From Lachnospiraceae bacterium (GTDB lineage Bacteria > Bacillota > Clostridia > Lachnospirales > Lachnospiraceae): DNA of 10,064 nt. The stretch is taken from assembly GCA_024699395.1 (NCBI GenBank), contig JAILPU010000218.1, positions 1 to 10,064 of the forward strand, given 5' to 3'. A program made the position numbers and the translations under genes. Under the pieces are notes generated by a model. That model saw only the letters and a list, made by a program, of their open reading frames with translations, did no database searches and was not told where the DNA came from. Shown here piece by piece: positions 1 to 7,000 of this stretch; position 1 is the first letter of the stretch, and each line of letters begins with the position of its first letter.

Positions 1-1631
1 GCTCATTCATGCCGGTAAAAATATATCTTTCCAAGAAAGACACCAAGGAGACTCAGATAGTCAAGGCAGACGAGAAGCTTGAGGACGATATCGTAATAGA
101 GACCATCCCTGCCAAGGAAAATGAGGATAAGACTCAAACCGAGGAAAAGTACAAGATAAAGAAGCGCCCCGAACTTATCAGTGATACCCATCCCCTTTGG
201 ACAAAGCATCCCAATGACTGCACCGAAGAAGAATATAAGGATTTTTACAGAAAGGTATTCAAGGATTACAAGGAGCCCCTCTTCTGGATCCACCTTAACA
301 TGGACTATCCCTTCAATCTTAAGGGAATTCTTTATTTCCCCAAGATAAATCTTGAATACGAGAGCATAGAAGGAGTAATAAAACTTTATTCCAATCAGGT
401 ATTTATAGCCGACAATATCAAGGAAGTAATACCCGAATTCCTTATGCTCTTAAAGGGTGTGATTGATTGCCCCGACCTTCCCTTAAATGTATCCAGAAGT
501 GCACTTCAGAATGACGGATTTGTGAAAAAGATAGCCGAGTATATCACCAAGAAAGTGGCAGATAAACTGGCGGGAATGTGCAAGACCGATAAGGAAAATT
601 ATGATAAATACTGGGATGATATCAGTCCCTTTGTAAAATACGGATGCCTTAAGGATGATAAGTTCTGTGAAAAGATGAATGATTACATTCTCTTTAAGAA
701 CCTTGAGGGAAAATATTTAACCCTTCCTGAGTGCCTTGAAATTAAACCGGTCGAAGAAGATGACGATGCTAAGTCAGAAGAAACGTCTCAGAACAGTTCA
801 TCCGACTCAAAAACCGATGAAACAAAAGAAAAAGGTTTAGATAAAGCAAAAACTGAAACATCATCAGAAACTGAATCTGATGCCGCTAAGTCTGACTCTG
901 AAGAATCCGGTACGGGTGAAGTAGCAGACAAGGCTAATGAAAAATCATCAGATGCAGGTTCAGAAAAAACAGACAATAATGCATCAGAAGCGTCAGCTGA
1001 TGAAAAGGATGAGGAACCCAAGGAGAAACTCATATACTACGTAAGCGATGAACTTCAGCAGAGCCAGTATATAAATATGTTCAAAAAGGCAAAGATGGAT
1101 GCGGTTATTCTTGATAAATCCATTGACCAGCCCTTTGTGTCTCAGCTCGAAGCAAAGAATGAAGGCGTCAGATTCTTAAGAATAGACAGTGATATGAGCG
1201 AGGCATTAAAAGCAAAGACCGGAAAGAAAGCACAGGAAGAGCTCAAGGCAAAGGAAACAGAGCTCGGCGAAGCATTCAAGAAGGTGCTTAAAAATGATAA
1301 ACTGACATTGAAGCTTGAGAAGCTCAAAGACAAAAAGATTTCATCGATGTTAACTCTTTCCGAAGAAGTCAGAAGAATGAGAGACATGATGAAAATGTAC
1401 TCCATGCCCGGAATGAATCTGGGAGACATGGGCGGCGAAGGCGAAACACTTGTCCTCAACGCCAATAACGACCTCGTAAAGTACGTGATGGAAAATCCTT
1501 CCGAGGAGAAAACCAAGATCATTATGAAGGAGCTTTACGATATGGCAAGAATCCAGCAGGCACCCTTGGATTCCGCATCAATGACCGACTTTATATCCAG
1601 AACCAACGAAATACTTATGAAGCTTGTCTAA
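1..1631 (+). CDS. htpG: HtpG (Hsp90 family chaperone), 5'-truncated by window edge
   Basis: This is the middle and C-terminal part of bacterial Hsp90, an ATP-driven dimeric cytosolic chaperone that remodels client proteins. The frame is open to the left edge (Ser-Phe precede the Met at base 9), so that Met is internal and the N-terminal GHKL ATPase domain lies outside the window. Counting from that Met, the Hsp90 middle domain is clear: HPLWTKHP at 61-68, EPLFWIHLN at 89-97, FNLKGILYFP at 102-111, and the DLPLNVSR block at 156-163. The Arg of that block corresponds to the conserved middle-domain Arg that contacts ATP gamma-phosphate in Hsp90s. YYVSDELQQSQY (343-354) and the helical dimerisation domain follow, ending in MKLV without an MEEVD tail, as expected for bacteria. 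A roughly 92-residue acidic insert sits at 248-339 (separate entry). A strong terminator follows, so htpG is probably transcribed separately from the downstream operon. Confidence 0.96.
   Translation, partial: SFMPVKIYLSKKDTKETQIVKADEKLEDDIVIETIPAKENEDKTQTEEKYKIKKRPELISDTHPLWTKHPNDCTEEEYKDFYRKVFKDYKEPLFWIHLNMDYPFNLKGILYFPKINLEYESIEGVIKLYSNQVFIADNIKEVIPEFLMLLKGVIDCPDLPLNVSRSALQNDGFVKKIAEYITKKVADKLAGMCKTDKENYDKYWDDISPFVKYGCLKDDKFCEKMNDYILFKNLEGKYLTLPECLEIKPVEEDDDAKSEETSQNSSSDSKTDETKEKGLDKAKTETSSETESDAAKSDSEESGTGEVADKANEKSSDAGSEKTDNNASEASADEKDEEPKEKLIYYVSDELQQSQYINMFKKAKMDAVILDKSIDQPFVSQLEAKNEGVRFLRIDSDMSEALKAKTGKKAQEELKAKETELGEAFKKVLKNDKLTLKLEKLKDKKISSMLTLSEEVRRMRDMMKMYSMPGMNLGDMGGEGETLVLNANNDLVKYVMENPSEEKTKIIMKELYDMARIQQAPLDSASMTDFISRTNEILMKLV
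750..1025 (+). other. Acidic, Ser/Lys-rich low-complexity insert inside HtpG
   Basis: About 92 residues built almost wholly of Asp, Glu, Ser, Lys, Ala, Thr and Asn, with no aromatic, Ile, Met, Cys, His or Arg residues and a single Leu, so it is surely disordered. It separates the end of the middle domain (LTLPECLE) from the YYVSDE strand that normally follows after only a short linker. The reading frame is kept and family similarity resumes on both sides, so it is an in-frame insertion or expansion rather than a frameshift. This is a different position from the charged linker of eukaryotic Hsp90, which joins the N and middle domains. The underlying DNA repeats TCAGA/TCATCAGA-like units, consistent with growth by slippage (inference). 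Confidence 0.85.
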
Positions 1632-1644
1632 CCAAGAAAGCAAT

Positions 1645-1685
1645 CCACAAAAAAGTGGCGCAAATACGCGCCGCTTTTTTTGTGG
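1645..1685 (+). terminator. Rho-independent terminator of htpG, probably bidirectional
   Basis: The hairpin begins 13 bases after the htpG stop. CCACAAAAAAG + TGGCGC pairs with GCGCC + GCTTTTTTTGTGG around a short AAATAC-like loop, with one G-T wobble and one bulged base. The GC-rich core is followed by seven T. The A-run on the left arm gives a T-run on the opposite strand, so the structure could also stop transcription from the right. Confidence 0.9.
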
Positions 1686-1722
1686 CTGAGTATTGAAGAA
1701 AACGGTTGGCGATGGAAAGAAA

Positions 1723-1738
1723 CAGGAGGCATCGGGGG
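1723..1738 (+). repeat. Direct repeat copy 1, CAGGAGGC(A/G)TCGGGGG
   Basis: A 16-base unit that recurs at 1811-1826 with one difference (A/G at the ninth base). Its GGAGGC...GGGGG pattern is also the approximate reverse complement of the CCCCCTCGGCCTCC units at 1953-1966 and 2014-2027, so the region contains both direct and inverted copies of one core. Confidence 0.75.
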
Positions 1739-1810
1739 ACCTTGAAATGTAGAAGACAGGCGGTGGAGGAGGCGAATGGAGAATGAAGAAATCGTGAGAC
1801 AGTGAATAGA

Positions 1811-1968
1811 CAGGAGGCGTCGGGGGTGGTGTTGCCGGCACGAAGGCCTTATTTTCCCGTCGGTACTTAGCGAACGTGAGCAAAGCGAAACGTGAGGTTA
1901 GTACCGCTACGGGGAAATACGAGCGAGAGCGTGCCGAGAGACGGTGATACCGCCCCCTCGGCCTCCGT
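1811..1968. repeat. 158-base imperfect palindrome, likely interspersed repeat element
   Basis: Three nested paired blocks share one centre. The outer block pairs GGAGGC (1813-1818) with GCCTCC (1961-1966) and GGGGG (1822-1826) with CCCCC (1953-1957), around a 3-base mismatch. The middle block pairs CGGCACG (1836-1842) with CGTGCCG (1930-1936). The inner block pairs ATTTTCCCGTCGGTACT (1851-1867) with 1900-1918, 17 pairs with one G-T wobble and a 2-base bulge. The loop (1868-1899) carries a near-duplicate GCGAACGTGAG / GCGAAACGTGAG. No transposase is present, so if mobile it would be a non-autonomous MITE-like or REP-like element. The GGTACTTAGCGA...TTAGTACCG core resembles intergenic repeats I recall from Lachnospiraceae genomes (unverified). 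It could also fold as RNA. Confidence 0.65.
1952..1968 (+). repeat. Direct repeat copy 1, GCCCCCTCGGCCTCCGT
   Basis: An exact 17-base unit repeated at 2013-2029. This copy forms the right outer arm of the large palindrome; the second copy lies outside it, suggesting a partial duplication of the element end. Confidence 0.8.
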
Positions 1969-2012
1969 CCCGCTGCTGTACCCGTCCCGCTGCATCAAAC
2001 TGCATATTGCAA

Positions 2013-2029
2013 GCCCCCTCGGCCTCCGT
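2013..2029 (+). repeat. Direct repeat copy 2, GCCCCCTCGGCCTCCGT
   Basis: Identical to 1952-1968, 61 bases downstream. It marks the right side of the GC-rich block; sequence returns to ordinary AT-richer promoter DNA about 25 bases later. Confidence 0.8.
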
Positions 2030-2062
2030 GCCATCGTCTTTCGGTAGTCGCGGGAACACACA

Positions 2063-2076
2063 TGACACTTGTGTCA
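2063..2076. promoter_or_regulatory. Perfect inverted repeat TGACAC-TT-GTGTCA, possible operator
   Basis: A 6+2+6 perfect dyad ending 5 bases before the -35 hexamer of the downstream promoter, which suits a dimeric regulator. No T-run follows, so it is not a terminator. I cannot assign the cognate regulator, and no regulator gene is in the window. An activator site or a site overlapping RNA polymerase upstream contacts would both fit. Confidence 0.45.
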
Positions 2077-2081
2077 ATTGA

Positions 2082-2110
2082 TTGCATAAGGCGGAAAATA
2101 TTGGTATAAT
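2082..2110 (+). promoter_or_regulatory. Sigma-A-type promoter of the four-gene operon
   Basis: TTGCAT at 2082-2087 and a perfect TATAAT at 2105-2110, separated by exactly 17 bases. Transcription would start near 2117, giving a leader of about 30 bases before the TTG start at 2148. It is the only good promoter seen ahead of the cassette. Confidence 0.75.
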
Positions 2111-2147
2111 GGTAACAAAATCTTGAGGGACCCGGAGTGTAAAGACG

Positions 2148-5100
2148 TTGCAGAAGCAATCCCAGAAACAGCAGATAAGTAAATATAAGTACGGGGAAAG
2201 TGCATTGGAATTTTCCAGCGAGAGACTGGAATTCAATGTGGTAAAAGGAACGAAGGTAAGAGGCTCGTTTACCATAAGCGTACCGGATAATGAAATAGCA
2301 ACGGCGGTACTATACAGTAATGAACCGGCACTGAAGATAGAGACCGAAAAGTTTTCCGGATCGGAAGCGGTAATAGAATATACATTTGATGCGACATATC
2401 TAATGGGCTACCAGGTAGTAAAAGGAGAGATAACCTGTATCAGTAATTTGGGAGAATATTATCTGCCCTTTGCGGTATCGGTGGTATACGAAAGCGTGGA
2501 ATCATCCCTGGGAGTCATCAAAAATCTATTTCATTTTGCCAATCTGTGTAAGAGCAACTGGAAAGAGGCCGTAAAGCAGTTTTACGAGCCCTCATTTGTC
2601 AACATATTCAAGGAAAACGATACAAGATATTTAAACTGTTACAGGGGACTCAGCGCTCATAAGTATAATGAGCAGAATGTGGAAGAGTTCCTGATTCACA
2701 TACGCAAAAAACAAAGAATCACCTACGAGTTTTCCAATGATGAGATAAGGGTAGACATAAAGGAGAAAAAAGACGAGGTAATCCGGGAAGAGATAGTTAT
2801 CACAAGACAGGGCTGGGGATATACCGGACTGGACATTGACGTGACCGGAGACTTTATCAGGACAGATAAAAAGAAGATAACCGATGATGATTTTTTGGGA
2901 AATAAGTGCGTGATACCGGTATATATAGATGTAACGGCATTAAACAGCGGAAATCACTACGGCAAGATAACATTTAAAAATGCATATATATCACACGATA
3001 CCCTTGTCAGCGTGTCTTTGGATGTAAATAAGAAATTGAAAAGATATTATAAGAGAAAGAAGGAAATAGCCGAGATAGTAAGGCTGTATATCGACTTTCG
3101 CTTAAAGAGGATAGACAGAAAAGACTGGCTGAATGAGACATCCCTAATAGTGGATGGAATGATAGCGGCGGATGATAAGGATATAGAGGCAAGATTATAT
3201 AAGGCAAGACTGTTGATCGCGGATGAGAGGACAAATGAGGCAAGGCTGATACTGGACAGAATAAGCTATTGTAAGTTTGAACAGCTCCCGGGGGCAGTGA
3301 GAGCATATTATTTGTTTTTGACCAATATGCTTGTGAGGGACAAAGAATTTGCCAGAGATAATGTGGAGGAAGTAAAGCGCATATTTAATGAGAAACCCAC
3401 AGACCATATGACTGCCTTCCTACTTATGCACATGTCCGATGAATATAAAAGGGATTTAAAGAAAAGACTTGCCCTGATGGAGAGGCTTGTCAATAACGGA
3501 TGTAACAGCCCCATAATATATGTGGAAGCCCTGACCTTAATGAACAATAATCCGGAGATACTTCATAAGCTCTCGGATTTTGAATTGAGGACACTGTATT
3601 TCGGCGCACAGTACGATGCACTTTGCGAGGATCTTATCGAACAATTTATGTATCTGTCCGAGAAGATATATAAAAGGCATCCCTTGACAGAGAAGATATA
3701 TCTTCTTCTGTACAGGGAGCATAAGGACGAAAGAATACTCAGTAAGCTATGTTCCGCACTGATAAAGACCTGCAGATCCGGACATGAATTTTTTGAAATA
3801 TTCAGTGATTCCGTTAAAGCGGATTTAAGAGTCACCAATCTCTATGAGTATTTTATGCGCTCCATGGACTGTGACAAAAAGCCGGACATACCCAAGCCCG
3901 TATTAATGTATTACTCCTTTAAGAGCAATCTGGATTATGAAAAAAACGCCTATCTATTTTCGTATGTACACAGAAACCGCAGGGAGTATCCTGAGTTATT
4001 TGAAACTTATAGGCCGGTAATTACGGAGTTTGTCTCAACGCAGTTACATAAAGGAAATATAAACGAAAACCTGGCATATCTTTATTCCGAATATATAAGG
4101 CCCAAGATGATTGACGAAGTGTCCGCAGAGAACCTGTCAAGGATGCTCTTTGCCCATAGGATAAGGATACAGAATAAGAACATAAGGAAGATATACATAT
4201 ATCACTCCAATATAAAGACACCCATTGAGGTGGGGTACGATTCCAGAATGACCTGGATACCTCTGTACGATCACGAGCATACACTTATTTTGGAGGATAT
4301 GAACAATAACAGGTTTACGGTATCCTGTGATTACACAATAGAAAAATATAAAATGCCAGTCAAATTGCTGCCCGAGATAGAGCCGTATGTGGAGAACAGT
4401 GTAATCTTTGATGCATTTATGTATGAGAGAAATTCGGAACTGGCCTCGGAAAGCAATATCCGAAGAGTGAACAGGCTTATTGCCTCAGAGGATGTATCAC
4501 CTTTGGTAAAAAGCGGAATATATGCCGAATTACTTCAGTATTATTACGACTGCGATAATATGAGGGCATTGGATGAAACACTCTTAAGGGTGGAACTGGA
4601 GGATCTGAATCTTCAGGACAGAAAGCTTGCCATAAAATATATGGTCATCAGGGACATGAATGACAAGGCCTTTGAATGGATCGGCAAGGTGGGCCCCAAC
4701 GTATGCGATGAGAAGACCCTTGTAAGACTTTTGGACCGCAAATTAAAAAGCGTCAACATGATTTATGACGAGACCCTTACGGATATGGCGGCATATACCT
4801 TTTTTAAGGGAAAATATAACGGAACCATTTTGGAGTATCTCAATGTAAATTATAACGGACTGTTGAAGAACTTAAGAGATATCTGGAATGCGGCCAAAGC
4901 TTTTGGAGAAGCCACATTTAAGCTCGAGGAAAAGATGATAAAGCAAATGCTTTATACCGGGGCGTTTGTGGGTGAAAAACTGGAGATATTCAAAAGCTAT
5001 TCAAAGACCGGAGGAAAGAGTGAGGTAATCGAGGAATACCTCGCCTGGAGCGCAAGGGAGTATTTTGTCAAAGATACGGTAACAGACAGATTTATCTTTG

Positions 5101-5702
5101 AAGAGATAATAAGGCTCTATCTAAGAGACGATATAACGGAGCGAATCTGCAGGCTTGCGGTTCTAAAATATTATGCGCATAATACCGAATTGATAAAAGA
5201 AAACGAGCTTAAGGCTCTTTCCGTATTTATAACGGAGTTTATAAACGAAGGAGTATTTTTACCCTGCTTTAAGAAATACAAAGGCATACTTGATATTCCC
5301 GATTATGTTCTGGAAAAAACAGTAATCGAATATAAGTCCGTGGGAGCAGAATCGGCCCTTGTCCATTATATAATATACAGTGACGGGGACGGGGAACATG
5401 AATACCGGGCGGAGGAGATGAACCGGGTGACCCAGGGAGTATTTGTAAAGGATTTTGTGCTGTTTTACGGGGAAGAGCTTCAATACTATATCACCGATTC
5501 CGATAACGAGAAGGAAGATATAGTGGAGAGCGCAAGTATCAGAATGAACGATACCGAATTAAGCGCCCAAAGACCCGGGTACGGAACAATTAACGACATG
5601 CTTGTAAGCAGGGCAATGCAGGATTATGAAACATTTGACCGCCTTTACGAGGAACATTTAAAAAGGCGTTTTATAGCTGAAAGGTTATTTACCATCAGTT
5701 AG
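2148..5702 (+). CDS. Large Ig-like plus alpha-solenoid protein, DUF5717-like, function unknown
   Basis: A protein of 1184 residues with no signal peptide and no membrane helix, so probably cytoplasmic. Residues about 20-115 form a beta-sandwich-like domain (LEFSSERLEFNVVKG, then alternating strands). Residues 120-185 are helical, including LGVIKNLFHFANLC. Residues 190-295 are a second beta-rich domain, with QGWGYTGL and NHYGKITF. Residues 296-680 are TPR/solenoid-like helical pairs (EARLYKARLLIADERTNEAR). A short beta insert (680-735) precedes a second helical block (745-1060). A C-terminal beta unit (1068-1135, with FVLFYGEELQYYI) and a helical tail close the protein. The layout matches my memory of DUF5717, a large Lachnospiraceae family without known function; no enzyme motif is visible. 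The TTG start is forced: an in-frame TGA at 2124 and the absence of ATG until residue 86 leave it as the best choice, with GGAG 10 bases upstream. First gene of the operon; likely a scaffold (inference). Confidence 0.82.
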   Translation: MQKQSQKQQISKYKYGESALEFSSERLEFNVVKGTKVRGSFTISVPDNEIATAVLYSNEPALKIETEKFSGSEAVIEYTFDATYLMGYQVVKGEITCISNLGEYYLPFAVSVVYESVESSLGVIKNLFHFANLCKSNWKEAVKQFYEPSFVNIFKENDTRYLNCYRGLSAHKYNEQNVEEFLIHIRKKQRITYEFSNDEIRVDIKEKKDEVIREEIVITRQGWGYTGLDIDVTGDFIRTDKKKITDDDFLGNKCVIPVYIDVTALNSGNHYGKITFKNAYISHDTLVSVSLDVNKKLKRYYKRKKEIAEIVRLYIDFRLKRIDRKDWLNETSLIVDGMIAADDKDIEARLYKARLLIADERTNEARLILDRISYCKFEQLPGAVRAYYLFLTNMLVRDKEFARDNVEEVKRIFNEKPTDHMTAFLLMHMSDEYKRDLKKRLALMERLVNNGCNSPIIYVEALTLMNNNPEILHKLSDFELRTLYFGAQYDALCEDLIEQFMYLSEKIYKRHPLTEKIYLLLYREHKDERILSKLCSALIKTCRSGHEFFEIFSDSVKADLRVTNLYEYFMRSMDCDKKPDIPKPVLMYYSFKSNLDYEKNAYLFSYVHRNRREYPELFETYRPVITEFVSTQLHKGNINENLAYLYSEYIRPKMIDEVSAENLSRMLFAHRIRIQNKNIRKIYIYHSNIKTPIEVGYDSRMTWIPLYDHEHTLILEDMNNNRFTVSCDYTIEKYKMPVKLLPEIEPYVENSVIFDAFMYERNSELASESNIRRVNRLIASEDVSPLVKSGIYAELLQYYYDCDNMRALDETLLRVELEDLNLQDRKLAIKYMVIRDMNDKAFEWIGKVGPNVCDEKTLVRLLDRKLKSVNMIYDETLTDMAAYTFFKGKYNGTILEYLNVNYNGLLKNLRDIWNAAKAFGEATFKLEEKMIKQMLYTGAFVGEKLEIFKSYSKTGGKSEVIEEYLAWSAREYFVKDTVTDRFIFEEIIRLYLRDDITERICRLAVLKYYAHNTELIKENELKALSVFITEFINEGVFLPCFKKYKGILDIPDYVLEKTVIEYKSVGAESALVHYIIYSDGDGEHEYRAEEMNRVTQGVFVKDFVLFYGEELQYYITDSDNEKEDIVESASIRMNDTELSAQRPGYGTINDMLVSRAMQDYETFDRLYEEHLKRRFIAERLFTIS

Positions 5703-5706
5703 AGGT

Positions 5707-5719
5707 GGAGGTAAAGTTG
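5707..5719 (+). promoter_or_regulatory. Ribosome site deciding a TTG start for the Hsp70-like gene
   Basis: GGAGG at 5707-5711 lies 5 bases before TTG at 5717. The in-frame GTG at 5705 has no comparable site before it and overlaps this one, so TTG is preferred. The translation from TTG begins MELSGRKRILVGYELG, putting the first conserved strand close to the N-terminus as in actin/Hsp70 folds. Confidence 0.7.
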
Positions 5720-7000
5720 GAACTCTCCGGTAGAAAAAGGATTTTGGTGGGGTACGAATTGGGTAACGAGGTATCCCGTATAAGTTATTATGGGGATGGA
5801 ATGGATGATGTAGCTACCGTTTCAGTGGTGAGCGGTGAGGAGGCATTTTCCATCCCTACCTTTTTGTGCAAAAGAAAAGGGGTAAACCAGTGGTTTTTCG
5901 GAAATGAAGCCCTTAAATATCAAAAGGAAGTAGAGGGCATCGGAGTAGGAGACCTTCTTGAAAAATTTAAGAAGGACGAGCCTGTTCTTATAGAGGAGGG
6001 GGAGTACAGACCTGTGGCATTGCTTTCTCTTTTTATAAAAAGAACCCTGGGGCTTATTAATTCTCTGGGAAGTATTAAAAATATCTCCGACCTTGTCATC
6101 ACTGTAAAAGAGGAAAATGAAGACCTTTGGGATATTCTTAAAGAAGCGGTGGACAATCTTGGTATCTCGGATCTTAATCTGAAAATCCAGACAAACGGGG
6201 AAAGCTTCTTCCATTATATGATGCATGAGGATGCATCTTTGAGGGGAGAGAAGGTCATTCTCTTTAAGTACGACAGTGATGTGATGGAAAAGACTGTCCT
6301 TGATTACAATAAAAAGACAAAGCCGGTTGTAGCCTATATTCAAAAAGAATCCTTTCCCTTTAACGATACCTTAAAGGAAGAGGCGGGGACATTGGACAGT
6401 GACAGTATTTCATCGATAAAAGACGGGATTTTCAACAGAATATGCGAAGCATCCTTTAAATCCGGGGACGTGAAAGCCACCTATCTTATAGGAGACAGAT
6501 TTAACAGCGACTGGCTTGATAAAAGCCTAAAGACAGTGTGCGGACTGGGGCGAAGAGCTTTTATGGGGAATAATCTTTTTTCCAAAGGAGCATGTCTTTA
6601 TTTAAAGGATCTTTACGATAAAGAGGTAACTGAAAAAGAGTTTGTTTTTCTGGGAAACGGAAAGCTTAAGAGCAATATAGGTATGGAGGTTTACAGGCAG
6701 GGAGAGCTTTCCTATTTTGCCATACTGGATGCAGGCACAGACACGAAGGAAGCGGTTAACGATTTTGACATATACGTTCAGGATAAGGAAGCGGTTAAAC
6801 TTATTATCACTTCTTTGTCCGACGGAAAAGAAAAGAGAGTGTCGATAGTGCTGGAGGATTATGACGACGACTGCAGAAAGATTAATGTAAAATGTCATAT
6901 GATAGATGATGAGACGGTGGAGTTTACCCTGACCGATATGGGGCTTGGTGAATTGATAGAATCCACCAAGAGAGAGTGGAGAGAAAAAATCACGCTATGA
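5717..7000 (+). CDS. Compact, degenerate Hsp70/actin-fold (ASKHA-like) protein, DUF5716-like
   Basis: A protein of 427 residues, shorter than DnaK (about 640), with no signal peptide or membrane helix. Segments follow Hsp70 order. ILVGYELGNEVSRISYY (9-25) stands where phosphate loop 1 (IGIDLGTTNS) lies. SIPTFLCKRKG...WFFGNEAL (45-65) matches the TPS..F...vG..A stretch, and ISDLVITV (123-130) matches the ITVPA strand. VILFKYDSDVMEKTVL (180-195) sits where DLGGGTFDVS should be. TYLIGDRFNSDWL (255-267) with RRAFMGNNLFSKGAC (279-293) matches the adenosine loop and following helix. Residues about 305-410, ending FTLTDMGLGE, read like a substrate-binding beta domain. The GGGT signature and the first Asp (Glu14 here) are changed, so ATP hydrolysis is doubtful. 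The family number is from memory. It lies 14 bases after the solenoid gene and overlaps the next by 4, so it is surely co-expressed. A PilM/FtsA-like actin-fold role is the main alternative. Confidence 0.72.
   Translation: MELSGRKRILVGYELGNEVSRISYYGDGMDDVATVSVVSGEEAFSIPTFLCKRKGVNQWFFGNEALKYQKEVEGIGVGDLLEKFKKDEPVLIEEGEYRPVALLSLFIKRTLGLINSLGSIKNISDLVITVKEENEDLWDILKEAVDNLGISDLNLKIQTNGESFFHYMMHEDASLRGEKVILFKYDSDVMEKTVLDYNKKTKPVVAYIQKESFPFNDTLKEEAGTLDSDSISSIKDGIFNRICEASFKSGDVKATYLIGDRFNSDWLDKSLKTVCGLGRRAFMGNNLFSKGACLYLKDLYDKEVTEKEFVFLGNGKLKSNIGMEVYRQGELSYFAILDAGTDTKEAVNDFDIYVQDKEAVKLIITSLSDGKEKRVSIVLEDYDDDCRKINVKCHMIDDETVEFTLTDMGLGELIESTKREWREKITL

Larger units (their letters stand above)
1686..2060. 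other. Gene-free intergenic region with repeat-rich, GC-rich segments
   Basis: No convincing gene lies between the htpG terminator and the next promoter. Open frames on the minus strand here lack ribosome sites and have proline- or arginine-rich, family-less translations. The stretch is clearly richer in G+C than the flanking genes and is strand-biased: purine-rich (GGAGG, GGGGG) up to about 1830 and pyrimidine-rich (CCCCCTCGGCCTCC) from 1950 to 2030. It holds the direct repeats and large palindrome listed separately, plus a short repeat GTCCCGCTGC at 1967-1976 and 1984-1993. Confidence 0.75.

Noticed and set aside
9..1631. Met at base 9 as the true start of a 540-residue protein
   Set aside because: The frame continues upstream to the window edge and the protein begins in the middle domain of HtpG with no ribosome site, so this is a window truncation.
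1811..2029. CRISPR array
   Set aside because: Repeats are few, short, unevenly spaced and partly inverted, with no regular spacers and no cas genes nearby.
1578..2275. Minus-strand open frames over the intergenic region (proline-rich and arginine/glycine-rich translations)
   Set aside because: No ribosome sites, low-complexity translations that follow the GC-rich repeats, and overlap with a terminator, a promoter and flanking coding sequence; they are by-products of the repeat.
5822..6343. 173-residue minus-strand open frame inside the Hsp70-like gene
   Set aside because: Fully antisense to a well-supported gene with its own ribosome site, and its translation shows no family features.
6976..6996. 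GTG at 6976 as the start of the TPR-like gene
   Set aside because: It would add MERKNHA inside the previous gene, while the ATGA overlap at 6997 is a standard coupled start and brings the conserved-looking N-terminus to the front.
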